Part shown: positions 38,386 to 47,644 of the stretch, piece after piece
How positions within the stretch are numbered: the first letter of the stretch is position 1
Layout: each line of letters opens with the position of its first letter
NCBI RefSeq assembly: GCF_000308575.1
Contig: NZ_BAFZ01000119.1
Span: 186,001-250,000, forward strand
Length of the DNA: 64,000 nucleotides
Direction of reading: 5' to 3'
Source of the DNA: Nocardia exalbida NBRC 100660
GTDB lineage: Bacteria; Actinomycetota; Actinomycetes; Mycobacteriales; Mycobacteriaceae
Program-made: the position numbers and the translations under genes
The notes under the pieces: model-generated
The model's input: only the letters and a program-made list of their open reading frames with translations
What the model was told of the DNA's origin: nothing
The model's database searches: none

Positions 38386-41300
38386 TCAGTGCAGGAATGT
38401 ATCGCCACCCAGGTCGCCGCCCGCTGAACCACTGAAATCCGTGCTCGCGTGGCTCTCTCCGAACAGGCCCGCGTCGGTGTCGCCGCTGCTGTCCAGGCCC
38501 GACCCGAAGGCGCTCGACACATCCAGTGAGGACCAGGTGTGCGCGGTCGAGCCGACACTGCCGCCGAGACCCGCGCCGGTGTCCACCGCGCCGTGCGCCG
38601 CCCCGCTCGCCGAACCCGCCATTCCGGCGCCCGCGTCTGCCGCACCGCCGACGGCCGACTGCGCGGTACCGCCGAGACCGGCCGAGGCGTCGAGGCCCGA
38701 GGACGCGTGCGAACCGATACCGCTGTCCAGGCTCGAACCGACGTGCGCACCCGCACTCGACGCGCCTTCCAGACCGCTCGACAGGCCCCCGCCCGCGTGG
38801 CCCGCAGCGCCGAGACCGGTCGACAGACCGCTCTCCAAGCCCGCGCCCGCGTGACCTGCCGCGCCGAGACCCGTCGACAGACCGCTCTCCAAGCCCGCAC
38901 CCGCGCCGACCGCGCTGTCGATTCCGGTCGAGAGGCCGGCCGTCAGGCCCGAACCCAGTCCGGCACCCGCCTGCGCTCCGGCGTCGAGGGCGCCGGTGAG
39001 TCCGGTTCCCAGGCCGGTACCAGCGTGCACCGCACCGTCCACGCCGGTGGACAGCCCTCCGCCGAGGCCGGTGGACAAGCCCGTCTCCAGTCCGGTCGCA
39101 CCCTGGACTCCGGCATCGAGCGCTCCGCCGAGCCCGCTTTCCAGGCCCGCGCCGACCTGCCCGCCGGTGTTCAGCGAGCTCTCCAGTCCGCCACCGAGTT
39201 CCGCTCCGGTGCTCACGGCCGCGCCCAGCCCCGTCGCGAGGCCGGTCTCGAGACCCGCCGTCGCTTGCGTTCCCAGGTTTCCGGCTCCGCCGACGGCAGA
39301 GGAGAAATTGCTTCCGAGTCCGGCGGCCGCATTACCGGAGCCTTGTGCCGCGGTGTCGATTCCGCCGGTGAGCCCGGCCGTCGCCTGGCCCGCGGCGCCG
39401 AGCGCGCCGCCCAGACCGGTCTCCAGACCGGAACCGATCTGCGCACCCGCGTCTGCCGCACCGTGCAATCCGGTGGAAATCCCGACCCCGGCCTGCCCAG
39501 CGGCGCCGAGGCCTGCGGTCACACCACTCGCGGCGTCCACAGCGCCCTCGAGACCGGCACCAGCCGAGCCGCCCGCATTCAGCGCCGCATCGGCAGCGCC
39601 TTGCAGGCCACCACCCACACCGGCACCGAGACCGGCCGTCAGATCAGTCGCCGCACCGGCAGCGCCACCCACCGCGCCGTCGAGGCTCGCACCCGAGCCG
39701 GTCGCCGCGTCGACAGCGCCCCCGAGACCCGCACTCAGACCGGAGGAGAGGTCCGCGGCGCCACCCACGGTGCTCTCGAAGCCAGCGGTCAAGTCGGTCG
39801 ACGCACCCGCGGCGCCGCCCAGACCCGTGGCGACATCCGCCGCACCACCGATTGCGCCACCGAGACCAGCGCCGAGTCCGGTCGTCGCATCGACGGCACC
39901 GCCGAGACCCGCGCCGAGCCCGGCACCAGCCTGACCACCGGCGCCCAGGGCCGCATCCACACCCGTCGTCAAACCACCAGCCGCGTCGACAGCGCCCTCG
40001 AGACCCGCACCCACACCGGTCGCCAGATCCGCTGCGCCTCCGACGGCACCGCCCAAATCCGCGCCGAGTCCGGTTGTCGCATCCACCGCGCCGCCGAGAC
40101 CAGCGCCCGCCTGTCCACCGGCGCCGAGCGCCGCGTCCAGACCGGTCGTCGAACCACCGACGGCGCCTTCGAGACCCGCGCCGACACCGGTTGCCAGATC
40201 CGCCGCACCACCGACCGCACTTTCGAAACCGGCGGTCAGGTCAGTCGCCGCACTCGCGGCACCTCCCAGGCCCGTGGTGACATCCGCCGCACCGCCGACC
40301 GCGCCCGCCAAACCTGCGCCGAGTCCGGTCGTCGCATCGATGGCACCGTTGAGACCAGCGCCGAGGCCCGTGGTCGCATCGACAGCGCCCTCCAGACCCG
40401 CGCCGAGCCCCGCACTCACGTCGGTCACCGCGCCCAGACCGCCCTCCAGACCCGCGCTTACATCGGTCGCCGCGCCCAGACCGCCCTCCAGACCCGCGCT
40501 TACATCGGTCGCCGCGCCGAGACCGCCCTCGAGGCCCGCGTTCAAGCCGGTGCTGATGTCCGCCGCGCCTCCTACCGCGCCTTCCAGGCCGGCGCCGAGA
40601 CCCGTGGTGATGTCCGCCGCGCCACCGATGGCGGTTTCCAGACCGGCACCGAGTCCGGTCGTCGCGCTGACAGCGCCTTCGAGGCCCGCGCCCACACCGG
40701 CGCCGAGGTCGGCGCCCGTCTGCACGCCGCCGCCGAGGCCCGCGGTCAGGTCGGTTGCCGCGCCCACCGCACCTTCGAGACCCGCGCCGAGCCCGGTCGT
40801 CAAACCGGTCGTCGCGTCCACGATGCCGCCCAGGCCCGCGCCGAGACCAGCGCCCGCCTGCGCACCGGCGCCGAGCACGGCATCCACACCCGTGGTCAAG
40901 CCGGTCGCCGCGTCCACCGCACCCTGGAGTCCAGCGCCGAGGCCGGCACCGAGGTCCGCTGCCCCGTTCACCGCGCCCTCCAGCCCGCCGCCCAGGCCCG
41001 CCGCCGCGTCCACCGCGCCTTCCAAGCCCGCGCCGAGTCCGGCGCCCGCGCCGACTGCCGCGTCGATGCCCGTGGAGAGGCCGCTGCCGAGTCCTGCGCC
41101 GATGTTTCCCGCGGCTTCGGCGTCGGTGTCCAGGTCGATACCCCCGCCGATGCCACTGATCACCTGCGCGCCCGCACCGAGCAGGCCGCCCACGGCGGCG
41201 GACAAGTCGGCGCCCGCGTTCACCACGGTGTCGAGCCCCGCTGCCAGTCCCGCGCCCAGACCCGCGCCGAGTTCCAGCCCGGTCTCGATAGCGGTGTTCA

Positions 41301-41673
41301 GGCCAGCACCGACGTCGACGCCCGTACCGATACCCAGGTCGACGCCGCCGCCCGCGCCCAGATCCACTCCGAGATCAGCACCCAGATCGACTCCGGCATC
41401 CGCCACTGCGGCCACACCCACGGTGCTCGCCGCGCCGACCGCGGCGGCGGCACCGGTCTGCGCGCCTACCGCCACGATGGACTGCAACTGGGAACCGCCG
41501 GTCACCAGCGCCGACTCCGCGACCATCGGAGCGCAGAGGGCGATGTCCTCCGGCGTCACCGCGCTCAGGCCCGCGGCGGCCAGCGCCTGGGTCGGGTTGG
41601 CGCAGTAGGCGACCGCGGCCTCGTGGTTCCGCAGCAGATCGAGGATGAACTCCAGAATCGCATTGGGTGTCAT
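38386..41673 (-). CDS. iniB: IniB-like Gly/Ala-rich repeat protein
   Basis: 1095 residues, more than twice the size of M. tuberculosis IniB (~480). The first ~65 residues are the IniB N-terminal domain: NAILEFILDLLRNHEAAVAY, then PTQALAAAGLSAVTPEDI. The rest is built of Gly/Ala/Asp/Thr repeats such as GLGAGLEGAVDATT and GGAADLTTG, repeated dozens of times with small changes, and ends in a distinct Ser/Asp/Gly/Phe-rich tail. There is no signal peptide or clear membrane helix. ATG 41673 has AGGAGA eight bases upstream. It heads the iniB-iniA-iniC operon; its role is unknown even in mycobacteria. Repeat number is liable to assembly error. Confidence 0.88.
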   Translation of the reverse strand: MTPNAILEFILDLLRNHEAAVAYCANPTQALAAAGLSAVTPEDIALCAPMVAESALVTGGSQLQSIVAVGAQTGAAAAVGAASTVGVAAVADAGVDLGADLGVDLGAGGGVDLGIGTGVDVGAGLNTAIETGLELGAGLGAGLAAGLDTVVNAGADLSAAVGGLLGAGAQVISGIGGGIDLDTDAEAAGNIGAGLGSGLSTGIDAAVGAGAGLGAGLEGAVDAAAGLGGGLEGAVNGAADLGAGLGAGLQGAVDAATGLTTGVDAVLGAGAQAGAGLGAGLGGIVDATTGLTTGLGAGLEGAVGAATDLTAGLGGGVQTGADLGAGVGAGLEGAVSATTGLGAGLETAIGGAADITTGLGAGLEGAVGGAADISTGLNAGLEGGLGAATDVSAGLEGGLGAATDVSAGLEGGLGAVTDVSAGLGAGLEGAVDATTGLGAGLNGAIDATTGLGAGLAGAVGGAADVTTGLGGAASAATDLTAGFESAVGGAADLATGVGAGLEGAVGGSTTGLDAALGAGGQAGAGLGGAVDATTGLGADLGGAVGGAADLATGVGAGLEGAVDAAGGLTTGVDAALGAGGQAGAGLGAGLGGAVDATTGLGAGLGGAIGGAADVATGLGGAAGASTDLTAGFESTVGGAADLSSGLSAGLGGAVDAATGSGASLDGAVGGAAGAATDLTAGLGAGVGGGLQGAADAALNAGGSAGAGLEGAVDAASGVTAGLGAAGQAGVGISTGLHGAADAGAQIGSGLETGLGGALGAAGQATAGLTGGIDTAAQGSGNAAAGLGSNFSSAVGGAGNLGTQATAGLETGLATGLGAAVSTGAELGGGLESSLNTGGQVGAGLESGLGGALDAGVQGATGLETGLSTGLGGGLSTGVDGAVHAGTGLGTGLTGALDAGAQAGAGLGSGLTAGLSTGIDSAVGAGAGLESGLSTGLGAAGHAGAGLESGLSTGLGAAGHAGGGLSSGLEGASSAGAHVGSSLDSGIGSHASSGLDASAGLGGTAQSAVGGAADAGAGMAGSASGAAHGAVDTGAGLGGSVGSTAHTWSSLDVSSAFGSGLDSSGDTDAGLFGESHASTDFSGSAGGDLGGDTFLH

Positions 41674-41748
41674 GAGAATCTTCTCCTGAGTCCCGGCGGA
41701 CCTCGCTGATCCGCAGTCGTTGGAATGCAAATCACGCTAGGAGCGCAT

Positions 41749-41846
41749 CCCGTTACGCCGAAACGGGGCGAACCCCTATGACCGGCCGGGGGCACCCGAT
41801 AGGGGCCGGAGCGGAATTAGGGGAATTTCCCTAAACGATCCCCTAA
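41749..41846. promoter_or_regulatory. Three inverted repeats in the iniB/Hsp70 divergent promoter region
   Basis: Within the 305-base intergenic region (41674-41978) I find CCCGTT-N7-AACGGG (41749-41767), CCCCTAT-N19-ATAGGGG (41773-41805) and TTAGGGGA-N14-TCCCCTAA (41817-41846), with another CCCTAA at 41829-41834. The recurring core is CCCCTA. Such density suggests operator sites for a dimeric regulator of both arms; the IniR-like protein encoded at 43744 is the obvious candidate. Confidence 0.6.
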
Positions 41847-41978
41847 CGAGGTAACGGCTGATGGCCAGCAACCGACAGAACGGTTGCGTCGGCAACTACA
41901 ACCCCAGCGCACCAGCTCGGACACACAAACACACAGCAGCGACACCGGACCAGACAGTTTTTCGAACGGGGTTCTCGA

Positions 41979-43751
41979 ATGACACAGCGCCTGGCGCTCG
42001 GCATCACTGTCGGGGCGTCGAATTCGGTCGCCGTGGCGGCAACGGAAGAGGGCGACGACGGCCTCGGCCCGTCCGGCGGCGGTTATCTACGCTCGCATCC
42101 GAGCGTGTTGCGGCTGTCGGAGGACATGGCGCCCACGCTGGGCGCGGGCACGCGCTCCACCGGCCGCCATTCCAGCGACGTCCTGCTGGAAGGCTTTCTC
42201 GCCAGGGTCGGCGACCCGGTCGGCATTCTCGCCGAGGACGGCTCCTCTTATTCCGCGCCCGACCTGGTGGCCACCGCGATCGGATGCCTGGTCGACGAGA
42301 TCGCCGCGGAGACGGGACGAAGCGGCGCTCAGGCGACGGTCGCCTGCCACCCGGCGTGGTGGTCGCGGCACACCGTCGACATCCAGCGCGACGCTTTGGA
42401 GCGAGCCGGGCTCGGCGAGGTGACCCTGGTGCCGGAGCCGACCGCCGCGATCCGCTGGCTCGACGCCGCGCACGGCTGGGCCGACGACGGCGCGGTGATC
42501 GTCCTCGATCTCGGCGCGACCGGCTCGACCGTCTCGGTGGTACGCACCGGCGAGCACGCCAGCCTGCTGGGCACGCCGCTGCGCACCACCGACGTCGCCG
42601 GCGCCGAATTCGATCTGCTGACCATGCGCTACGTCCTGGCAAATGCGGTGCTCGCCGCGGATTTCGATCCGTTCGATCCGGTCGTGGAACGCGAATTGTC
42701 GGCATTGCGTGAGCGCTGCAGAAAAGCGAAAGAAGAGCTTTCCATAAACACCGCGACGGTTGTTCCGGTTCGGCTGGACCCCGCGGATCCGCACGGCACC
42801 GTGCGGCTGGTGCGCGGTGAACTGGAAGACCTGCTGCGTGGACCGCTGTCGAGTGCGATGGACCTGATCCGCGACGCGGTGCACCGGGCCGGGCTCGACA
42901 TCGGCGATGTCGGCCGCGTCCTGCTCACCGGTGGGGGCGGCGCGATCCCCTTGGTCGCCGAACTCGTCTCCACCGAATTCGGATTGCCCGTCGTGGCGGC
43001 TCCCGATCCGGAGCACACCACTGCCCGCGGCGCCGCGCTGCTCGCCGCCGATCTGCTCGCCGCCGAGACCGACCAGCTCCCGTTGGTCGATCCGGTGGTC
43101 GAGGACGAGACCGTGCCGCAGCCCAGAGCGCTCCCCTCGGCGGGACTCGCGGCGTTGCCCGAGGAACGTCCCGCCCGCCGCCGCGCGCTGACCAGCAGGC
43201 AGCGCCTCGCGGTCGTGGCGGGCACCGCGGCCGCCATCGGCCTGCTGGCCACCGGCACCCTGGCCATCGGCACGGGCATCCAATCCGGCCCGAGCACTCC
43301 CGCCTCGACCGAGCAGTCCTCCACCGGCGCCGCACAGGTCGCCGCGACGACGGGAGCGCGGACCAGCGACCCGTCCGCACCGTCCGGCGTCGCCGCCACG
43401 GACTCCGCGAGTTCGCCCGGGCGGCCTGGCACCGGGACGTCGCAGGCCGGTTCGCCCACGTCCCCGGCCCAGGGCACCACCGTGGCGGTGGTGAACAGCG
43501 AGCAGAGTCCCGATCAACCCGCCCCTGCCCCCGCCGCGGACTCCCCGGCGCCGCAACCCGCGCCGCAGCCGCAGCCCCAGCAGCCTTCTCCCGCGCCCGC
43601 ACCGGCGCCCACCAACCCGTCGCCGCCCACCCAACAGCAGCCGCGGCCCACCCCGCCCACCGCGCCGAGCCTGCCGACCGGCGCGCTGGGCGACACCCTC
43701 GGCACGGTGCTTCGCGCCCCCGGCGAGATCCTGGGAGGCTCCGGTGGCTGA
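41979..43751 (+). CDS. Membrane-anchored Hsp70-like ATPase
   Basis: 590 residues. Residues ~5-365 are an actin/Hsp70 ATPase domain: a variant phosphate-1 loop (GITVGASNSVAVA, lacking the DLGTT of DnaK), phosphate-2 VLDLGATGSTVSVV (~177) and adenosine motif LLTGGGGAIPLVAE (~313). There is no substrate-binding domain. Instead a basic segment and one membrane helix (~409-432) lead to a 160-residue Ser/Thr/Pro/Gln-rich tail predicted outside the cell. ATG 41979 has a weak ribosome site. It is divergent from iniB and its stop overlaps the start of the IniR-like gene by 8 bases. The function is not known. Confidence 0.85.
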   Translation: MTQRLALGITVGASNSVAVAATEEGDDGLGPSGGGYLRSHPSVLRLSEDMAPTLGAGTRSTGRHSSDVLLEGFLARVGDPVGILAEDGSSYSAPDLVATAIGCLVDEIAAETGRSGAQATVACHPAWWSRHTVDIQRDALERAGLGEVTLVPEPTAAIRWLDAAHGWADDGAVIVLDLGATGSTVSVVRTGEHASLLGTPLRTTDVAGAEFDLLTMRYVLANAVLAADFDPFDPVVERELSALRERCRKAKEELSINTATVVPVRLDPADPHGTVRLVRGELEDLLRGPLSSAMDLIRDAVHRAGLDIGDVGRVLLTGGGGAIPLVAELVSTEFGLPVVAAPDPEHTTARGAALLAADLLAAETDQLPLVDPVVEDETVPQPRALPSAGLAALPEERPARRRALTSRQRLAVVAGTAAAIGLLATGTLAIGTGIQSGPSTPASTEQSSTGAAQVAATTGARTSDPSAPSGVAATDSASSPGRPGTGTSQAGSPTSPAQGTTVAVVNSEQSPDQPAPAPAADSPAPQPAPQPQPQQPSPAPAPAPTNPSPPTQQQPRPTPPTAPSLPTGALGDTLGTVLRAPGEILGGSGG

Positions 43752-46335
43752 TACCGCCTTCGACACCCTCCCGTGTGCCCGCGACATCTTCCGTGATCTG
43801 GATTCCGCCGACGACCAGCCGGTGGTCTACCTGATCCGCGGCCGGTCCCAGACCGGCAAGTCGACACTGCTCACGGAGATCCGGGCTCGCCTGCGCGCCC
43901 GCGGCGTCCCGCTACAGGACGACATCGCGGCTCTCCAGCAGGCGCACGCGGGCAACGGCGCGCATTCGCTGACCCGCACGCCGGCCACGGTCGCGGGCGG
44001 CGCGGCGGGCGTGACGACCGATACCGCCCGCCCGGCCCTGATCATCGACAACGCCCACACGCTCGGCCGGCTCGATCTCGAATATCTCTGCGCCGCGGTG
44101 GAATCCGGGCAGCGCACGATGGTGATCGCCGCCCAGCCCCGCCCGCACGATCCGCGTCTGCGGATGCTCGCCGACGCGGTCGCCCGGCGCGGTCGCGTCG
44201 TGGACCTCCGCCCGCTCGGCGTCGCGGACATGGCGCCGTTCGCCAGGGAACTGGGCATGATGGTGCCGCGCCAGGTCGCTCAGCACATCCACCTGCAGAC
44301 CGCCGGTATCCGCGGCGGTGTGGTGGCCGCGCTCACCGCCGCCTGCTCGGCGCGCCTGGACGCGGGCATCTCCGCCGTCGATACGGCCGTCGCCGCGTGG
44401 GCGCGCGGGTTGCTGGACAACCTCGAGCCCGACCTGCTGGAGACCCTGGTGGTGGCCACCACGGGCACGGGGCTGGATTCCAGCGAGCTCACCGAGGTGC
44501 TCGGCGTGGAACAGTCCGTCGCGCAGGATCTCATCGACCGAGCCAGGGCCAGCGCCCTGGTGACCGATGCCGACCTGCTACTGGAACCCGCCGTCGCGCC
44601 CCTGCGCACGCTGCTCGGCGACCGCAGGTTCGTCGCGGTCGAGCGCCGGTTGCTCGGCGCCCGGCTGGAGGCGGGCCTGCTGCGCGACCGCACCGCGCTG
44701 CAACTGGCCGAGTCCGGCGTCCGGGACCCTCGTCTGGCCGACTTCCTCGTCGCCGCAGCGGAGCAGGCGGGCCGCGACGCGGTTCGCTACTACGCCGCCG
44801 CCGCGGCCGCCGGAGCCGAGCTCGATCTGATCGCGCTGCGCTGGGCCGAGGCCGCGGCACGGACCGGTGACGGCGACACGGCCATGCGGCTGGCCGAGCC
44901 GATGCTGGCGCGCTCGGGCAGCACCGGCACGGAACTGGCGACGGCGGTACGGATCTGCGCGGCGGTGCTCACCCGACGCGGCCTGGTCGGTCGCGCGGCG
45001 CAGCTGTACACCTGGCTCGGCGGGCACCGGGTCGGCCCGGACTGGGCGGTCGGCGCCACGGTGTTGTGCCTGGCGGGCGACGTGCCGGGCGCCAGGGAGA
45101 TGTCCTCCTCGGCGACGGAGTGGCCGCCCACCGAGGCGGGCGTGCACGCGCGGCTGATCGCGACCGCGCTCGCGGACACCATCGAACCGGGCAACAACAC
45201 CGCGGCGGCGGTATCGGCGCTGGTGCAAGCCGCGCACTCGGACGCGGGCGTGGACCGCTTCCTGCCGTGCACGGCGGCCTCCATCGCCACGCTGCTCTCG
45301 CTGGGCACCGGCGAGCCCCGCCGCGCCCAGGACGCCTTGCGGCGGGCCACCGCGAGCGGGTTGCGCTGCCATCAGCTCGACGTGCTCGCGGCTTGGACGG
45401 CGATGCTCGGCGGCGACGAGCGCGCCGCCGCGGCCACCGTGGCCGCGCTCGACCACGACCGGCTCGATCTGCGCGACCGGCTGCTGGCGCACGGCGTCGC
45501 GGTCGGCCTCGCCCGGCGCAGCGGCGATCACACCGCGCTGGCGCGCGCATGGCAGGAGGCGTATCCGCTGTTCGACGACGTGCAGGCCGACCTGCTCGCG
45601 CTGCTGCCGATCGGCGAACTGTGGCTGGCCGCCATCCGGATGCGCGACGAGCGCCGCATCACGCCCCTGGTGGACGCGGCGCTCGCGCTGCTGCACCGCT
45701 TGAACGATCCGCCCGCGTGGTCCAACGCCTTCCACTGGTACGGCGTGCAGGCCGCGATCGCGCACGAGAGCCCCGAGGCGCTGTTGCCGCACGCGCGAGC
45801 GCTGAAGGCCGCGGCCGAGGCGGGTGACCGGCACGCCGCCGTGCTCGCCGACGCGGGCCGCACCTGGGTGCTCGTGCTACGCGGCCAGGTCGCCACCGCA
45901 CCGGTCCACGCGGCGGTCGCCGCACTCACCGAGATCGGCATGACCTGGGACGGCGCCCGGCTGGCCAGCGAGGCGGCGCTCGCGGCGCCCGACTCCGCGA
46001 CGGCCACCGCGCTGCTGAAACTGGCCCGCACGGTCCGTGCCGACGCCCGTCCGCAGGAGCCGCAGCCCCGGCCGCAGGTCCCGGCCGCCGCCGACGGCGA
46101 GGCCACGCCGCCGCCCACGCCGCCGCAGGCCACGATCCTCAGCGAACGGGAACGCGAAGTGGCGGAACTGGTTCTGCTCGGACTCACCTATCGCGAGATC
46201 GGTGCGCGCCTGTACATTTCGGCGAAGACGGTCGAGCACCACGTAGCGCGCATCCGACGCCGGGTCGGTGCCCGTTCCCGTTCGGAGCTATTGTCGATGC
46301 TCCGCGCCATGGGACACGGTTCGCTTCTGGTGTGA
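43744..46335 (+). CDS. iniR: IniR-like LuxR-family signal-transduction ATPase
   Basis: 863 residues. An N-terminal P-loop (IRGRSQTGKST, ~32-41) and Walker B PALIIDNAHT (~97-105) form a STAND-type ATPase; a long helical repeat region (~300-760) follows, then a C-terminal LuxR helix-turn-helix (LSEREREVAELVLLGLTYRE, AKTVEHHVARIRRRVGARSR). M. tuberculosis Rv0339c (IniR, ~830 residues) has this layout, lies next to iniBAC and activates it under envelope stress, in response to trehalose in reported work. GTG 43744 lies inside the end of the Hsp70-like gene. The iniBAC target is inferred from position and family. Confidence 0.82.
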   Translation: MADTAFDTLPCARDIFRDLDSADDQPVVYLIRGRSQTGKSTLLTEIRARLRARGVPLQDDIAALQQAHAGNGAHSLTRTPATVAGGAAGVTTDTARPALIIDNAHTLGRLDLEYLCAAVESGQRTMVIAAQPRPHDPRLRMLADAVARRGRVVDLRPLGVADMAPFARELGMMVPRQVAQHIHLQTAGIRGGVVAALTAACSARLDAGISAVDTAVAAWARGLLDNLEPDLLETLVVATTGTGLDSSELTEVLGVEQSVAQDLIDRARASALVTDADLLLEPAVAPLRTLLGDRRFVAVERRLLGARLEAGLLRDRTALQLAESGVRDPRLADFLVAAAEQAGRDAVRYYAAAAAAGAELDLIALRWAEAAARTGDGDTAMRLAEPMLARSGSTGTELATAVRICAAVLTRRGLVGRAAQLYTWLGGHRVGPDWAVGATVLCLAGDVPGAREMSSSATEWPPTEAGVHARLIATALADTIEPGNNTAAAVSALVQAAHSDAGVDRFLPCTAASIATLLSLGTGEPRRAQDALRRATASGLRCHQLDVLAAWTAMLGGDERAAAATVAALDHDRLDLRDRLLAHGVAVGLARRSGDHTALARAWQEAYPLFDDVQADLLALLPIGELWLAAIRMRDERRITPLVDAALALLHRLNDPPAWSNAFHWYGVQAAIAHESPEALLPHARALKAAAEAGDRHAAVLADAGRTWVLVLRGQVATAPVHAAVAALTEIGMTWDGARLASEAALAAPDSATATALLKLARTVRADARPQEPQPRPQVPAAADGEATPPPTPPQATILSEREREVAELVLLGLTYREIGARLYISAKTVEHHVARIRRRVGARSRSELLSMLRAMGHGSLLV

Positions 46336-46380
46336 CCGGGCGCGGTTCATCAGCGGGAACGCCGAAGCAAGGTAGGTGAG

Positions 46381-47484
46381 ATGGCCACTGGGGTGGGCCT
46401 GCGCGTCGCCGAGGACGAGTGCACGGCTGTCATCGTCACCGACGGTGACGAGGAGCCGCGGTACATCGTCCGCGAGTCGATCCTGCACATGTCCGAGGAC
46501 GGTGACGCCGCGCTGGGCGGTCCCCCGCCTACCGGATCCCATTCGATCACAGGTTTCGTGTCCGCGATGGGCGACCCCGCGGGCATCCGGGTCGACGACG
46601 GCGAGGCCTATCGCGCCGAAGATCTCTTCGCCACCGCGATGTTCTGCCTGATCAACCTGGCCGCCGAGCATCTCAGCGGTCCGGCCGAGTTCTACGCGAC
46701 CTATCCGCCGGACTGGCCCGCCGAATACGTGCGCTCCCTGCGCGACGCGCTGGACTACCTGGGTCTGCGCTCGGTGCTGCTGGTCAGCGAGGGTGAGCTG
46801 CCCAGTGCCGAGACCGGAGCAGGCGGTACGTCGTTCGCCTACGACGCGGCCAGAGGGGCGCTGGCGGCCGTGCTCGCCACCCCCGCGGGCGCCACTCCGC
46901 CGGACCCGTCCACCGCGGAGAACTCGACGGTGGACACCATCGTCATCCCCGCGGTGCCCGCCGCCGACGCGCAGCCGCAGGCGTACTCGGCGGCCATCCC
47001 GATCTCAGAGCCGGTCGCGACCGCCGAACCGGAACCGGCCGAGAAGCAGTCGCGGCCAACGGTTCCCGCTAAGAATCCGAGGCGTACGCCGCTGCTGATC
47101 GCGGGCGCCGCCGTGATCGGTCTCGTGCTCGGCGGCATCGTGATGGCCATGCTGTTCCGCGACGGGGAGGAGACACCGGTGCCGCCGCTGCCGGACGCCA
47201 AGTCCGAGCCGACGTCGGTGCGTCCGGCCCCGCCTCCGCCGCCGGTCGTCACCACCACGACGTCCACCACCGAGCCCGAGCCGCCGGTGGTGATCACCGA
47301 GACCACGACGCCGGAGCCCACGACCACGACGCCGCCGCCCACCACCGAGCCACCGAGCACGACGCCCACCACGACCACGCGGACCTCGACCACGCGGACC
47401 ACGACGACCACGACCAACCCGTTCGGGCAGCAGCTGCCGCAGATCCCCACCATCCCCGGCATGGGAATACCGAGTAGTCGGTGA
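46381..47484 (+). CDS. Truncated Hsp70-like membrane protein with Thr/Pro tail
   Basis: 367 residues. The first ~165 resemble the first subdomain of the Hsp70-like protein at 41979 (GVGLRVAEDECTAVIV, FYATYPPDWPAEYVRSLRDAL, SFAYDAARGALAA), but the phosphate-2 and adenosine loops are missing, so ATP hydrolysis is unlikely. A linker, a basic stretch and one membrane helix (~237-260) follow, then a tail of Pro/Thr/Glu with many TTT runs. ATG 46381 has AGGTAGG upstream. It begins 45 bases after the IniR-like stop, so it belongs to that unit. Perhaps a regulator or sensor partner of the active paralogue. Confidence 0.75.
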   Translation: MATGVGLRVAEDECTAVIVTDGDEEPRYIVRESILHMSEDGDAALGGPPPTGSHSITGFVSAMGDPAGIRVDDGEAYRAEDLFATAMFCLINLAAEHLSGPAEFYATYPPDWPAEYVRSLRDALDYLGLRSVLLVSEGELPSAETGAGGTSFAYDAARGALAAVLATPAGATPPDPSTAENSTVDTIVIPAVPAADAQPQAYSAAIPISEPVATAEPEPAEKQSRPTVPAKNPRRTPLLIAGAAVIGLVLGGIVMAMLFRDGEETPVPPLPDAKSEPTSVRPAPPPPPVVTTTTSTTEPEPPVVITETTTPEPTTTTPPPTTEPPSTTPTTTTRTSTTRTTTTTTNPFGQQLPQIPTIPGMGIPSSR

Positions 47485-47644
47485 TTAGTAGCGTCCTAGT
47501 CGGGTTTGTGGCTTAGAGTGTTGCGCTGACCGGGTTGTCGGATGAATTTCCGCATCGGTCGGTTGCTGGACGAAGACTGTGCGCCAATGGATTCTGCCGT
47601 GGCCACGGATTTAGCTGGCACGTGCGTGCCGACGAAGGGACTTC

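Noticed and set aside
38996..41608. The Gly/Ala repeats of iniB as a CRISPR array or mobile element
   Set aside because: Units are irregular, in frame and protein-coding; there are no constant repeats with unique spacers.
38539..41709. A 1056-codon plus-strand frame antisense to iniB
   Set aside because: It mirrors the iniB repeats as Arg/Ala/Thr-rich sequence with no domain or ribosome site; iniB has a conserved head, ribosome site and operon context.
43744..46335. IniR-like gene as a generic MalT/AfsR regulator of a nearby sugar pathway
   Set aside because: No sugar genes adjoin it; size, P-loop, LuxR end and location by iniBAC and the Rv0338c-like gene favour IniR, although binding is untested.
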